Source: Piscicola geometra (taxonomy: Eukaryota > Annelida > Clitellata > Hirudinida > Piscicolidae). Taken from it: a DNA stretch of 64,000 nucleotides. The notes below the pieces were generated by a model. The model was not told where the DNA came from and ran no database searches. It worked only from the letters and a program-made list of their open reading frames with translations. Where the stretch lies: the NCBI GenBank assembly GCA_943735955.1, contig OX030967.1:7351558-7415557 (forward strand). Direction: 5' to 3'. Position numbers and translations under genes: made by a program. Numbering within the stretch: the stretch's first letter is position 1; each line of letters opens with the position of its first letter. This document shows, piece by piece, positions 45,234-58,800 of this stretch.

Positions 45234-46698
45234 GTAAAGCATGATTATTGCGCAATAATCAAAAGTCCAATTTTATAAACAGTGAATTTTCTTCCAAACA
45301 AGCTTCCATTAACATTACATAAAATGAAATAATATTGGCCAAATATCAGTGAAATAAAAGCATCATATTAAACTAGCGAAATAAAAAGAAAAAAAATATA
45401 TTTATATGAATCTAGCATTAGAGCCGCAAGCACCACACAGACGTGAATTTTTACTTTGTGGCACTGCACGAGCTTGGGCACAGCATTGGACTGCGACACA
45501 CGGACGATGAAAAGGCCATCATGTTTGCAGCCTACGAAGGCAAAAAAGATGTTCAGCTCCAGCCAGATGATATCAGAGGAATTGTAGCTTTGTATGGTGT
45601 GTGTTGGGTGATCATGGGTTGAAATGATTTGAGAGATATTAAACGATTTTTGAGATGAATAAATATTTAGAAAAAAAAACTGGAAAGCATAGGGGGTTTA
45701 GATATTTTTTAAATAAATTCTATTTGAAATAAATTTTTAGTTTGTAAAAGATTTTTAGGAAGATAATAAAAAAGTAAAATTCATTAAGAAACTAATATTT
45801 TTCACCTAAATTAAATCATCATTCTCCAAATCTAACTTCATTCCAATTTATTTCATTTTGCTTTCAGGACCACGAGTTCCAAACGAAAACAAGACAGACA
45901 CAAAAACCTCGTCAAGAGAAGAGTTTGAAAATGTAAATGAAATTTGTAAACTCACCAAAGTGGACGCCATCTGCTCTGTTGGGAATGCCATCTTGATCTT
46001 TTTCGGTCGGTGGTTTGGGAGGGATGAGCGATTGTTTTGGTGGTGTTTTTATTGGTTGGTGTGTTGCGCAGTTTGGACTTTGTTGAAAACCACACAATAC
46101 ATTCAAGCCTACAAAAGAATAGCTATCTAAGCCCTTGCAAATCCTAACAAACAACCAGATTCCAAATTCTTTATCGTAGACGGAATTGCTGATAACATCA
46201 AAAATGTTCGTGTTTACAACTTTAAAACTTCCTTATCAAGCCTCACCACTGATTCGGTCGACTTTGCCATTGTTGAAAAACCTAGCCAAGATAAAAGCTT
46301 TGTAAGACTGCATTCGGTTGGTTGTGCTTGTGTGTGTATAAAGTTTAAACACTTAACGAAACTTCTACACCATTAAAAATTTCTCACTCCACCGAAACAT
46401 CTCTCTTCTGCAGCAAGGGCAAGTCTGGAAGTACCAATTCATAGAAGGATTCGGAATTTGTAACGCATCCTTGCAACTAGGCTACCCTAAAAATGAAACG
46501 GAAGAGATCACAGACATTCCGAGTGGAATCAGTGCGGCCTTTACGTGGAAGAAAAATGGAAAAGAATATTTTTTAAAGGTTAGGCTTTCTCTATTAACAA
46601 AGTGTAAAACTAATACAAGGTATTGAAATGAGAAAAAGGTTTGTTATTATAAACTCGAATATTTAATAAATTTCTTTTGAATCTGAATCTCATTAAGG

Positions 46699-49657
46699 CA
46701 GTGTTTCCCAACCTTTTTCAGTGTTGGCCTTCCTAAAAAAGTCCTAATGGTAACTTGGCCTCTCCAAATCCCGTCGTCAATAATTGAGAAAAAAATCAAT
46801 TTGTTATAACAATTTTTATTCAGAAAGATTTAATTAAAATTAGCATTGTTCATAATAATGTTTATGTAAGGTTTTTTAATTTATAAAATGTTATTAATAA
46901 TAATAATTTTCGTTTTTGTATGAAATAAAGAAATAAAAATAATTATTATAGTAATGTTATTAAAAGGAAAGCAAAGAGTAGCATGGAGTAATTATTATGA
47001 GTGATAAGCTAAATTAAAATAATGAGTTTTCAGTTTAGCTTTGAAAGTCGAAAATTGGTTGATGTTGCAAAGTGCAGGTGGAAGGGCATTCCAAGTTGTT
47101 GGAGCTGCGTGGCGGAATGCTCTTTTTGAGATGTTGTTTGTAGTGGATTCTTGGTTGAAGAGAAGAGATGAAGATGAACGCAGTTGTTTGTTTGATGTTT
47201 TGTTAGTTATGAGTTTGCTGAGATATGACGGTATTGAGGTTTGAAGAATTTTGAATGTGGTGATGGCTATTTTAAAGGATATTCGAAAGTCTATAGGAAG
47301 CCAGTGGAGTTTTATAAGATTATCATTTGATGACTGAACAAGGTGATGGCCAGGGTAATCACAATTGAGTGTTATTGAAGCTTAATGAGATGATTGTTGC
47401 TGTTTTCCATCACAGAGAAGATGAAATCGAGGTTCTGTATTAGAAAGAGATACCCTCATATCATTCGAGGCATCCAATCTATTTCTATCTTTAGTCTTGA
47501 TAGATACTAATGTAGAAAACCCTTTTTTACATAAGTAGGTGGTCGAAAATGGAATCAGAGCTGCCATGGCTTTTTAAAATAAATTTGGGTATATTTCTTT
47601 CAGACTGCACCAAAGCTTTGCCAATCTTTTGGAATTGAATTCAGCTTTTACCAGCTCTTTTGATCGAAGATCAATTAAATCTTTCTTTATTTTTTCTTCA
47701 TCAGCAACACTATCCAAGCCAATAATGAACGGATTTCGTATCCAAAGATTATTTTCTAAATTTTTAGTATCAAAATAACGCTCAAATGATAGTTGGAGAG
47801 TTGTGATATGTTGTATAATTTCTTTTTTTATTTCAACAAGCATTGATTTGTTTCCACTGCTACTTATAACATCAGCTAGGTATGGAACATTTGCAAGGTT
47901 TTCAGCTTCTACTCTTCTTTTGTACAATGAAAGCTTATTTAAAAATCCTACTAATTTTTCATTGGCTTCGATTATTGTCATTTCTGATCCTTGCAAACAA
48001 AGATTGAATTCATTTAGGAGCGTGAACAGATCAGCTAAATATGCCATATTAACTATGAAATCAGTCTTCTCAAAGTCACCTGCTAACGTTTTTTCTTTTT
48101 CTTGCCAAAATGAAGACACCTCATCTTTCAGGTCCATTAGTCTTGAAAATACCTTTCCTTTGCTTAACCACCTGACTTCTGTGTAATATAGCAAGACATC
48201 GTATTCAGAACCAAGTTCTTGGCATAAAACTTTGAATAAATGATGGTTTACTGCTCTTGATCGTATAAAATTGACTATTTTGATCGCTGTAGACATGACA
48301 GACTGAAGCTTTGCTGGTAATGTCTTCACAGCTAGAGCATGGCGATGGAGCATGCATTGAGTTACAAGTGTCTGTGGAGAATTAACTTTGATTAAGGCAG
48401 CCAATCCAGATTTGTTACCCAACATACTTGGTGCTCCATCAGTACAGACTGAATGTAATTTTGTCAACCAACTAAATTCATTTCTTTCAAAGAAAGTTGC
48501 AATCATTTGAAAAACATCTGCAGCTTTACTAGTTGTATGAAGTGGTTGGCAAAATAAAAATTCTTCTTTAACTTTAAAAGTACATACATAACGAACAATG
48601 TTCGTGTATGTTCGTTACGAACATACCCTAAAAGCTGGCAACACATTGATACATCTGTGGTTTCATCAAGTTGCATACCAAAATTAAAAGGACTACTTTT
48701 CAGTTCTGACATAACTTGGTCCAAGATATCATTTGAAAGATCTGCTATTCTGGAACAAATAACATTATTAGAAAGTGGAATTTCTTCAACCTGTTTTCTT
48801 TCTTTTTTTCCAAGAATTAACTCCACCATTTCAAGTGCACAGGGTTTTATTAAGGTTTGTCCAATTAAATGTGTTTTTCTTTTTTTGGCAATCAAATAGG
48901 CAACTTTGTAAGAAGCCTCAAGAAGTGGCTTCTTTGGTTGAGCAAATCCAACATTTTTTAATGTTCCAGTGGCTTGAAATCTAGCTCGCTTCAGTTTGAA
49001 GGTATCCATGTTGTCGTTGACATTTCCAGGATGTTTGGTTTTTAAGTGGTGGCGTAACTTTGCTAGTCTCATTCTATCATTACAATATACTGCTCCGCAT
49101 AAGAAACATTGTGGCTTTTCAGTGCCATCTTTTTCAGTAATAGTCGTGAATCCAAACGCAACGTAGGTTTCGTCATAGCAACGTTTTTTCAACATTATTG
49201 AAAACTGAAAATGATAAAAAAACACACATTTCAAAAAGAACTGAAATAATTAAAAAAATCACAAATATAAATTACCAGTTATTTTAGAAACAGCAGACCA
49301 AATTTTTTAGTTAATTTATTCAATTAATTGTCTTATTTTATTACTTTTATTGAAAAAGAAATTCATGCAGGATATCTCAAAAAACTCGACAGAAAGAAAA
49401 TGAGGGATTTATGAAAACAGAAATGTGCAAATCATTATTCAAATAAATACAATATGGAAAGCCGTTACGCAAAAACAATTTTCATATAGTATTCAAAAAA
49501 TCGTTTTTAGCATGATTAAAATTTTGTGATTTAACAAAACTTTATAAAATTATATAAATTTATAAAATACATGTAAATAGAACACCTTAGTTGGCCTCCC
49601 CTAAAAGATCATTTGGCCTCCCTAAGGGAGGCCGGCCCCACCGGTTGGGAAACCCTG
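46699..49657 (-). mobile_element. hAT-family DNA transposon, copy 2
   Basis: 2959 bp, the same length as copy 1, with the same ends and the same 8-bp target duplication CATTAAGG (46691-46698 and 49658-49665). An identical target site and identical length show it was copied with the surrounding MMP gene, not inserted independently. Confidence 0.95.
47382..49234 (-). pseudogene. hAT transposase (ZBED5-like), inactivated, copy 2
   Basis: The same three frame pieces (48503-49234, 47574-48506, 47382-47567) and the same two lesions as copy 1: the 26-nt insertion frameshift and the in-frame TAA. The predicted peptides are identical to those of copy 1, so the duplication is young or the copies are being homogenised. 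Confidence 0.9.
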
Positions 49658-50852
49658 CATTAAGGTATCATTACAACTTGCTCAAAAACTGAAGAAACCA
49701 AAATTTCAAAAAAGCTTTGAATTGTACATTTCTTAATAATCTCATCCCACTCCCCAGAAAACAAATACTACCGCAAGCAGGGTTACTTCTCGTGGATGGA
49801 TGAGGGGTATCCCAAAGAAGTGAGTGCATGGCGAGGTGTGCCCGACAGCATCGATGCAGTTTTCTCTTACCTTCCCACTGAAAATGAAAAAAGCGCAACT
49901 TTTTCTTCATAGGAAACCATGTATTCTTCTACAACGAAGCTCTTGACCAAGTGAGTAGTGGCCCAAAAACTGTTGAAATATTTAAAAAATTTTGAAAACT
50001 TTTTAATCTTAATTTTTCATCATTTTTCCTTTTATCTATTTTCTTTTACTGGATTTTGTTGTGATTTATTATTATTTTAACGCCAATGTCACACCCAGGT
50101 TGACATTCGCTTTCCAAGAAATCTCAAATCCTTCTTAGGCTGCAAGGTCTCTCCAGCTGTTGAAAGACTACAAGAAGTTAGAAATTCTCATACAAGCGTG
50201 CAGCTGCACTGGAATCTTGGCGCTGTCAGCTTCAGCGTCTTTATGGCCTTGACCTTTGTGGCTTGATGTGGAGTGGTCAAAATGAAGTTTGTTTGTTTTT
50301 AGGGGTTTATCTATTTTTCGAGAAGCTGGTTATTTGAAGGTAAATTGACAAGATTTTTTCGAATGAGATGTTTAAGGTTATTTCTATTGAAGCAACAAAG
50401 TACAATAAAAAAACTGCAAAAAGAAAACTAATGGGAAAGCAGTCAAGAATCTGAACACAAAGTCTTGGACACCTTCGAAGCATTCTCATCCGAACAAAAT
50501 ATAAAAAAAATTTATAAAAAAAAAATATCATTCGATTCAAATTTTTCAAAAATTTCAAAAAAATAATTTTGCAGTTTGCTTATATAAAAAAAGTTATAAA
50601 TTTTTAGATTTTAAAAGGTATTATTATAAATTATTGAATTATTACTGGTTTATGAGATAAATAGCTAAAAATAATTATTTTCGAACTTTTATCTTCTAAA
50701 ATACGATTTTTAGATAAACTATTTCCTGAAACGAGAGTGTTCACATCATATGTAATGGTAAAGGATACTTTTATTGGTTTACTAATACTTGTATCACCAA
50801 AACCAAAGAAAGTAAAGCGAATAGCCCCTGTTAAGATTTGAGTTAATCTTGT

Positions 50853-51999
50853 TTAATTAGAATTGCAAGACCCACAGCACTCCATCCTTTTAGTCTGGCA
50901 GTACTTTGGATGACACCATTCGAAGCGGTTCCCGTAACGGCAAGCTGTTAGTAGAAAAATACTTTTAGTTTTCTTTCTTTTTGAGATTTTTATAAATAAG
51001 AATAAACCAATTCAAAGAAATTACGAAGCCTTATTTTGTTTTTAGTTCTGCTTTCCCAAGTGGAACTCCACGATTTGGTTCTCGAGCTGTACTTCTCAGA
51101 ACAGCAATCGGAACTTTTAGCACCCCGTTTAGAAGAGTGTACTTTTTTATGAGAGGATGCTAAGAGTTTGCATTGAAGAAACAGAAAAATTCTGTTTAAA
51201 TATTTCACAAAGAACCCTACAGTAAAAGGAAGAAAGAGGTAACTTACCCTGGGTCATTAGTTGACAACATTTTTTTTTATTTTTCATTATCTGACATATA
51301 TAATAAAAAATTATGTTCCAATTCGAAACATTTCATATCTATTCAAAAATACAACTTGTTTTATTGAAATAGTTCATTGTAATAGAGCAATACTTTTGAT
51401 GACGTAGAACAAGAAAAAGGAGGGTAAGAAGGGATTATATTTACAGATTCAGCACACAAAATAGATGAATAATCATTTATTCATATTTAATTTACTTGAA
51501 ACATTATTCAATTTGTCAGCCAGTAAAATTAATCCAATTTAAAATTTCATATCGTCTATTAATTAATATAAATTCTAATATTTCAAAAATACTCCTCACC
51601 TCCATTCTGGGAGTTTCTCAGTCGCTCACAAGTGGCAGCGCAAGTCTGGGCGGTCTTGCTGTTGTAGCAAGAACCCGCGAACATTGTTGGACACCAGGCA
51701 GCCTTGTCATAAGGAGCATCTGTCGTAGAAATTTTAATATAAGGCATGAAAAAAAATGTCCACAAACTTTTAATTTTAATTAACTACTACAGATAAATGA
51801 GTGATGCTTTAGTTTTAACGAGAAATTTGAAAAGGTTTGAGAGTAATGCTTTGATTGTAGACGGATTTACCAGAATTGAATGCCTTCAAGTAGGGTCTGC
51901 ATGTTTGGCAGCACTGAAAGGATGTTGTTTCAACCCTGCACTGCTGAATTCCCTTCACGTGTGAGGGACACCAGCCCACTCGGTCCCCGTACTCACAGC
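50853..51999 (-). CDS. Gene E2: Cys-module gene convergent with MMP copy 2, 5' incomplete
   Basis: Exons on the - strand: 51999-51871 (b: GDRVGWCPSHVKGIQQC, QCCQTCRPYL), 51719-51600 (a: WCPTMFAGSCYNSKTAQTC) and 50944-50853 (ACRYGNRFEWC ... CCGSCNSN, stop TAA). Phases 1-1-1 fit and no frame is broken, unlike E1. The terminal exon has a compact six-Cys pattern C-x8-C-x4-C-x6-CC-x2-C, resembling ShKT-type domains. Upstream lie a b-exon stub near 52228 and then satellite DNA, so no start exon exists in the window. Confidence 0.6.
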
Positions 52000-52428
52000 C
52001 TAGTCGTTTAAGATTGTAATGATTAAACTAATTAATTAGAAAGTTAAAAATGCCTCTATTCTGCGATACGTTACGCATTCATTTAGGAAATTAAAAAAAT
52101 TTATTAAAATATATAAGCCTCAATATTCTGTCAACCTAACCAGTGAATTATTTAAAATATTACAGTCTGTCACAAACAAATCCAATTGAAAATTTCATAT
52201 TGTCTAATATCGTCCCCGTACTCACAGCCTAGTCGTTTACGATTTAAATTATTTAATAAATTAATTGATAAATTAAAAAGTTAAAAAGACCACTAATCTG
52301 CGAACCTAACGTCTTTATGTATGAGCATTAAGCTTTTTGTAAAGTATATTAGCCAAGCCAGCATTTCGATGTTTTGCATGTTGCATAAATACTTTTTAGT
52401 AAGTGGCTTAATAGGTTATCTTAAAAAT

Positions 52429-52968
52429 TCACCGTCTTCACCGTCTTCATCGCCTTCACCGTCTTCATCGTCTTCATCGTCTTCACCGTCTTCATCGTCT
52501 TCATCGTCTTCACCGTCTTCACCGTCTTCACCGTCTTCACCGTCTTCATCGTCTTCACCGTCTTCATCGTCTTCACCGTCTTCATCGTCTTCACCGACTT
52601 CATCGTCTTCATCGTCTTCATCGTTCGTCTTCACCGTCTTCATCGTCTTCACCGTCTTCATCGTCTTCATCGTTCGTCTTCACCGTCTTCATCGTCTTCA
52701 CCGTCTTCATCGTCTTCACCGTCTTCATCGTCTTCATCGTTCGTCTTCACCGTCTTCACCGTCTTCATCGTCTTCACCGTCTTCATCGTCTTCACCGTTT
52801 TCATCGTCTTCATCGTCTTCACCGTCTTCATCGTCTTCATCGTTCGTCTTCACCGTCTTCACCGTCTTCATCGTCTTCATCGTCTTCATCGTCTTTATCG
52901 TCTTCATCGTCTTCACCGTCTTCATCGTCTTCATCGTCTTCATCGTCTTCATCGTCTTCATCGTCTTG
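52429..52968. repeat. 9-bp satellite (TCTTCACCG/TCTTCATCG), proximal block
   Basis: About 540 bp of 9-bp units differing mainly at one base (CACCG or CATCG), with occasional phase-slip units containing TCGTTCGTC. Because 9 is a multiple of three, every frame is open on both strands. The acidic (DED/GED), KTM/KTV and Ser-rich frames are not genes. Confidence 0.97.
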
Positions 52969-53036
52969 CAACCATACTTCCCCCGGAATCAAAAATCTTT
53001 GGTTTTCCGGAGACTGCCCGCGGGGTCATATCTACC
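52969..53036 (-). rRNA. 18S rRNA fragment, central/3' part, degenerate
   Basis: On the - strand it contains GGGCAGTCTCCGGAAAACCA, a degenerate form of the 18S stretch around the GGGCAGCTTCCGGGAAACCA motif, and ends GGGGGAAGTATGGTTGCA, a conserved 18S segment. It is joined directly to the 9-bp satellite after GTTGCAAG. Too short to be functional. Confidence 0.8.
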
Positions 53037-53378
53037 CTTTTTCCTTAACGAAGGGGGGTGAATAAAGCAAAAAAAAAATTAATTACGATAAATAGACGAT
53101 AAGATCGAAACGAGTTGTTAATACACTAAGTGAGCGGTCATCGAGGGAGATAGGAGATGCGACGGCGGATGCCGTTGAAAAACTTGAAAGTCTTAAAAAA
53201 TTGAGAGAAAATTCACAGGTTATAATCGCGTTTCAATGGGACCCAAGCCGATTAAAGCATGTTTTCTCGCGCATTCGACCGGAGCGGCGAGGATCTCGGC
53301 CTAGCGTGGAATTTCATTGCCAGTGAAAAATGTTTAAAAATGAAGTTTTTAAAAAATCCTTCGTTCAATCATGAGACA

Positions 53379-53638
53379 AATTTGCGCGCCTGCTGCCTTC
53401 CTTGGATGTGGTAGCCGTTTCTCATGCTCCCTCTCCGGAATCAAACCCTGATTCCCCGTTACCCGTTACAACCATGGTAAGCATATCAAATACCATCGAA
53501 AGTTGATAGGGCACACACTTGAAAGATCTGTCGCCGACGCTAGATCGTGCGATCAGCCGTTATTTATTCAGAGTCACAAAAATTTACGAGCCGAATCTTT
53601 GAGACAAGCATATAACTAATGGCAGGATCAACCAGGTA
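53379..53638 (-). rRNA. Truncated 18S rRNA 5' end, monomer 1
   Basis: Reads TACCTGGTTGATCCTGCCA (one T instead of G/C follows), TATGCTTGTCTCAAAGATT, then jumps over roughly 150-200 nt of normal 18S to GTGACTCTGAATAA, and continues via CTATCAACTTTCGATGGTA and GGAATCAGGGTT to AAGGCAGCAGGCGCGCAAAT, where it stops. An internal deletion plus 3' truncation make it non-functional. Confidence 0.9.
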
Positions 53639-54124
53639 ATACACGAGCAAGAAGACTAGCGTCGCTGGCCTAAAGTCGACGAGTCTTCTAGTCGCCTTCG
53701 ATAGTCGTCGCCGCTCGTAAAAGCGGCTATATCGAAGATAATTTATCAGCTTCGAATCTCTGCTTTACCGAGATCGAGTGATGATGATAGGAGATCACGC
53801 GCTTATTGCCGCTAATAGACGTCCCCTTGAACGGTTAGCCTATCTTAAGCGAATAAGCAGCGGATCAGGCCAGTGGGGAATAACAAACGTTCAAGGTGCT
53901 TTTTGAGAAACTCGTTTCAAGCTCAAAATATTTGATCGGTCAGTCTTTTTATAATCGTTTACAGATTATAATCGCGTTTCAATGGGACCCAAGCCGGTGA
54001 AGGCATGTTTTCTCGCGCATTCGACCGGAGCGGCGAGGATCTCGGCCTAGCGTGGAATTTCATTGCCAGTGAAAAAATTTTTGAAATGAAGTTTTAAAAA
54101 AATCTTTCGTTCAATCATGAGACA

Positions 54125-54384
54125 AATTTGCGCGCCTGCTGCCTTCCTTGGATGTGGTAGCCGTTTCTCATGCTCCCTCTCCGGAATCGAACCCTGATTC
54201 CCCGTTACCCGTTACAACCATGGTAAGCATATCACATACCATCGAAAGTTGATAGGGCACACACTTGAAAGATCTGTCGCCGACGCTAGGTCGTGCGATC
54301 AGCCGTTATTTATTCAGAGTCACCAAAATTTACGAGCCGAATCTTTGAGACAAGCATATAACTACTGGCAGGATCAACCAGGTA
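54125..54384 (-). rRNA. Truncated 18S rRNA 5' end, monomer 2
   Basis: Same 260-nt structure and same internal deletion as monomer 1, with a few substitutions. Here the conserved CCTGCCAGTAGTTATATGC start is intact. Confidence 0.9.
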
Positions 54385-54870
54385 ATACACGAGCAAGAAG
54401 ACTAGCGTCGCTGGCCTAAAGTCGACGAGTCTTCTAGTCGCCTTCGATAGTCGTCGCCGCTCGTAAAAGCGGCTATATCGAAGATAATTTATCAGCTTCG
54501 AATCTCTGCTTTACCGAGATCGAGTGATGATGATAGGAGATCACGCGCTTATTGCCGCTAATAGACGTCCCCTTGAACGGTTAGCCTATCTTAAGCAAAT
54601 AAGCAGCGCATCAGGCCAGTGGGGAATAACAAACGTTCAAGGTGCTTTTTGAGAAACTCGTTTCGAGCTCAAAATATTTGATCGGTCAGTCTTTTTATAA
54701 TCGTTTACAGATTATAATCGCGTTTCAATGGGACCCAAGCCGGTGAAGGCATGTTTTCTCGCGCATTCGACCGGAGCGGCGAGGATCTCGGCCTAGCGTG
54801 GAATTTCATTGCCAGTGAAAAAGTTTTTAAAATGAAATTTTAAAAAAATCTTTCGTTCAATCACGAAACA

Positions 54871-55130
54871 AATTTGCGCGCCTGCTGCCTTCCTTGGATG
54901 TGGTAGCCGTTTCTCATGCTCCCTCTCCGGAATCGAACCCTGATTCCCCGTTCCCCGTTACAACCATGGTAAGCATATCACATACCATCGAAAGTTGATA
55001 GGGCACACACTTGAAAGATCTGTCGCCGACGCTAGGTCGTGCGATCAGCCATAATTTATTCAGAGTCACCAAAATTTACGAGCCGAATCTTTGAGACAAG
55101 CATATAACTACTGGCAGGATCAACCAGGTA
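54871..55130 (-). rRNA. Truncated 18S rRNA 5' end, monomer 3
   Basis: Same structure as monomers 1 and 2, with private substitutions (for example GGGGAACGGGGAATC in place of GGGTAACGGGGAATC). Confidence 0.9.
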
Positions 55131-55825
55131 ATACACGAGCAAGAAGACTAGTGTCGCTGGCCTAAAGTCGACGAGTCTTCTAGTCGCCTTCGATAGTCGT
55201 CGCCGCTCGTAAAAGCGGCTATATCGAAGATAATTTATCAGCTTCGAATCTCTGCTTTACCGAGATCGAGTGATGATGATAGGAGATCACGTGCTTATTG
55301 CCGCTAATAGACGTCCCCTTGAAAGGTTAGCCTATCTTAAGCGAATAAGCAGCGCATCAGGCCAGTGGGGAATAACAAACGTTCAAGGTGCTTTTTGAGA
55401 AACTCGTTTCGAGCTCAAAATATTTGATCGGTCAGTCTTTTTATAATCGTTTATAGATTATAATCGCGTTTCAATGGGACCCAAGCCGGTGAAGGCATGT
55501 TTTCTCGCGCATTCGACTGGAGCGGTGAGGATCTCGGCCTAGCGTGGAATTTCATTGCCGGTGAAAATTTTTTTAAATAAAAATTTTGAAAAATCTTTCG
55601 TTCAATCATGAGACAAATCTCAAAATAAGTTCATTTGACAAGAGTTGCCATTTGAAACTTTATTATCTTGAGTTTCGAAGCGTGCCTATACCTATAGAAT
55701 ATACACGAGTTAACTAGCGTGAGACATCGAGTTTCAATTTTTGTGAAACGAAAATAAGGCCGTATAAGAGACGATAAGATTGAAACAATTTTATTTTAAC
55801 TGCTGTCTATATCAACCAACACCTT

Positions 55826-58800
55826 TCATCGTCTTCATCGTCTTCATCGTCTTCACCGTCTTCATCGTCTTCATCGTCTTCATCGTCTTCACCGTCTTCA
55901 CCGTCTTCATCGTCTTCATCGTCTTCACCGTCTTCACCGTCTTCACCGTCTTCATCGCCTTCACCGTCTTCATCGTCTTCATCGTCTTCACCGTCTTCAT
56001 CGTCTTCATCGTCTTCACCGTCTTCACCGTCTTCACCGTCTTCATCGTCTTCATCGTTTTCACCGTCTTCACCGTCTTCATCGTCTTCACCGTCTTCATC
56101 GTCTTCATCGTCTTCACCGTCTTCACCGTCTTCATCGTCTTCATCGTCTTCATCGTCTTCATCGTCTTCACCGTCTTCATCGTCTTCACCGTCTTCTTCG
56201 TCTTCACCGTCTTCACCGTCTTCACCGTCTTCACCGTCTTCACCGTCTTCACCGTCTTCACCGTCTTCACCGTCTTCATCGTCTTCACCGTCTTCACCGT
56301 CTTCATCGTCTTCATCGTCTTCACCGTCTTCACCGTCTTCATCGTCTTCACGGTCTTCATCGTCTTCATCGTCTTCACCGTCTTCACCGTCTTCACCGTC
56401 TTCACCGTTTTCATCGTCTTCATCGTCTTCACCGTCTTCACCGTCTTCATCGTCTTCATCGTTTTCATCGTCTTCACCGTCTTCACCGTCTTCACCGTCT
56501 TCACCGTCTTCATCGTCTTCACCGTCTTCATCGTCTTCACCGTCTTCATCGTCTTCACCGTCTTCATCGTCTTCACCGTTCGTCTTCATCGTCTTCATCG
56601 TCTTCACCGTCTTCACCGTCTTCACCGTCTTCACCGTCTTCATCGTCTTCTTCGTCTTCATCGTTTTCACCGTCTTCACCGTCTTCACCGTCTTCATCGT
56701 CTTCATCGTCTTCATCGTCTTCACCGTCTTCATCGTCTTCATCGTTCGTCTTCACCCTCTTCACCGTCTTCATCGTCTTCACCGTCTTCACCGTCTTCAT
56801 CGTCTTCATCGTCTTCACCGTCTTCATCGTCTTCACCGTCTTCACCGTCTTCACCGTCTTCACCGTCTTCATCGTTCGTCTTCACCGTCTTCATCGTTCG
56901 TCTTCACCGTCTTCATCGTCTTCACCGTCTTCATCGTCTTCACCGTTCGTCTTCACCGTCTTCACCGTCTTCACCGTCTTCATCGTCTTCTTCGTCTTCA
57001 TCGTTTTCACCGTCTTCACCGTCTTCACCGTCTTCATCGTCTTCATCGTCTTCACCGTCTTCATCGTCTTCATCGTTCGTCTTCACCGTCTTCACCGTCT
57101 TCATCGTCTTGACCGTCTTCATCGTCTTCACCGTCTTCATCGTCTTCATCGTCTTCACCGTCTTCATCGTCTTCACCGTCTTCACCGTCTTCACCGTCTT
57201 CACCGTCTTCACCGTCTACACCGTCTTCATCGTTCGTCTTCACCGTCTTCACCGTCTTCATCGTCTTCATCGTCTTCACCGTCTTCATCGTCTTTACCGT
57301 CTTCACCGTCTTCACCGTCTTCATCGTTCGTCTTCACCGTCTTCATCGTCTTCACCGTCTACACCGTCTTCATCGTTCGTCTTCACCGTCTTCACCGTCT
57401 TCATCGTCTTCATCGTCTTCACCGTCTTCATCGTCTTTACCGTCTTCACCGTCTTCACCGTCTTCATCGTTCGTCTTCACCGTCTTCATCGTCTTCACCG
57501 TCTTCATCGTCTTCACCGTCTTCACCGTCTTCATCGTCTTCATCGTCTTCACCGTCTTCACCGTCTTCATCGTCTTCACGGTCTTCATCGTCTTCATCGT
57601 CTTCACCGTCTTCACCGTCTTCACCGTCTTCACCGTCTTCACCGTTTTCATCGTCTTCATCGTCTTCACCGTCTTCACCGTCTTCATCGTCTTCATCGTT
57701 TTCATCGTCTCCACCGTCTTCACCGTCTTCACCGTCTCCACCGTCTTCACCGTCTTCATCGTCTTCACCGTCTTCATCATCTTCACCGTCTTCATCGTCT
57801 TCACCGTCTTCATCGTCTTCACCGTTCGTCTTCATCGTCTTTATCGTCTTCACCGTCTTCACCGTCTTCACCGTCTTCACCGTCTTCACCGTCTTCACCG
57901 TCTTCATCGTCTTCTTCGTCTTCATCGTTTTCACCGTCTTCACCGTCTTCACCGTCTTCATCGTCTTCATCGTCTTCACCGTCTTTATCGTCTTCATCGT
58001 TCGTCTTCACCGTCTTCACCGTCTTCATCGTCTTCACCGTCTTCATCGTCTTCACTGTCTTCATCGTCTTCATCGTCTTCACCGTCTTCATCGTCTTCAC
58101 CGTCTTCACAGTCTTCACCGTCTTCACCGTCTTCATCGTTCGTCTTCACCGTCCTCATCGTCTTCACCGTCTTCATCGTCTTCACCGTTCGTCTTCATCG
58201 TCTTCATCGTCTTCACCGTCTTCACCGTCTTCACCGTCTTCACCGTCTTCACCGTCTTCATCGTCTTCTTCGTCTTCATCGTTTTCACCGTCTTCACCGT
58301 CTTCACCGTCTTCATCGTCTTCATCGTCTTCACCGTCTTCATCGTCTTCATCTTTCGTCTTCACCGTCTTCACCGTCTTCATCGTCTTCACCGTCTTCAT
58401 CGTCTTCACCGTCTTCACCGTCTTCATCGTCTTCATCGTCTTCACCGTCTTCATCGTCTTCACCGTCTTCATCGTCTTCACCGTTCGTCTTCATCGTCTT
58501 CATCGTCTTCACCGTCTTCACCGTCTTTACCGTCTTCACCGTCTTCATCGTCTTCATCGTCTTCACCGTCTTCATCGTCTTTACCGTCTTCACCGTCTTC
58601 ACCGTCTTCACCGTCTTCATCGTTCGTCTTCACCGTCTTCATCGTCTTCACCGTCTTCACCGTCTTCACCGTCTTCGCCGTCTTCACCGTCTTCACCGTC
58701 TTCATCGTCTTCACCGTCTTCACCGTCTTCATCGTCTTCATCGTCTTCACCGTCTTCACCGTCTTCATCGTCTTCACGGTCTTCATCGTCTTCATCGTCT

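Larger units (their letters stand above)
44443..50266 (+). pseudogene. MMP copy 2: duplicate metalloproteinase with a private frameshift
   Basis: Exons: 44443-44487, 44642-44887, 45422-45596, 45868-46005, 46159-46301, 46414-46578, 49758-49950, 50099-50266. The extra first exon (LPEQEVRNVVRKAFD) splices in phase 0 to AWEEF and matches the start of MMP catalytic domains; copy 1 lacks it. The zinc site HELGHSIGLRH is unchanged. Exon 49758-49950 has lost one base relative to copy 1 in the TTTCTTCTTC stretch, giving stop TAG at 49910-49912 in hemopexin blade 4, so the C-terminal Cys and hydrophobic tail are lost. It shares the T-run phase problem of copy 1 at 46578. The propeptide is still missing. 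Confidence 0.75.
44491..52428 (+). repeat. Direct segmental duplication, copy 2 (partner 15335-23205)
   Basis: Contains MMP copy 2, hAT copy 2 and gene E2. The left edge (AGCAACC at 44491) lies 3 bp inside the intron after MMP exon 44443-44487. The right edge changes abruptly into the 9-bp satellite at ~52428. Confidence 0.95.
53227..55610 (-). repeat. 746-bp tandem array of truncated rDNA (leader-like sequence plus 18S 5' end)
   Basis: CGCGTTTCAATGGGACCC recurs at 53227, 53973, 54719 and 55465, exactly 746 bp apart. Each full monomer on the - strand has a unique GC-richer stretch, possibly external transcribed spacer, then the first bases of 18S rRNA, then a 3' cut at GCGCGCAAATT. The fourth monomer stops after about 145 bp. 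Base composition is richer in GC and CpG than the rest of the window. Flanks 53037-53226 and 55611-55825 show no gene. Confidence 0.9.

Noticed and set aside
53639..53970. tRNA or complete rRNA in the GC-richer monomer part
   Set aside because: No cloverleaf or conserved rRNA core could be read there; only the 18S 5' and internal pieces are recognisable.
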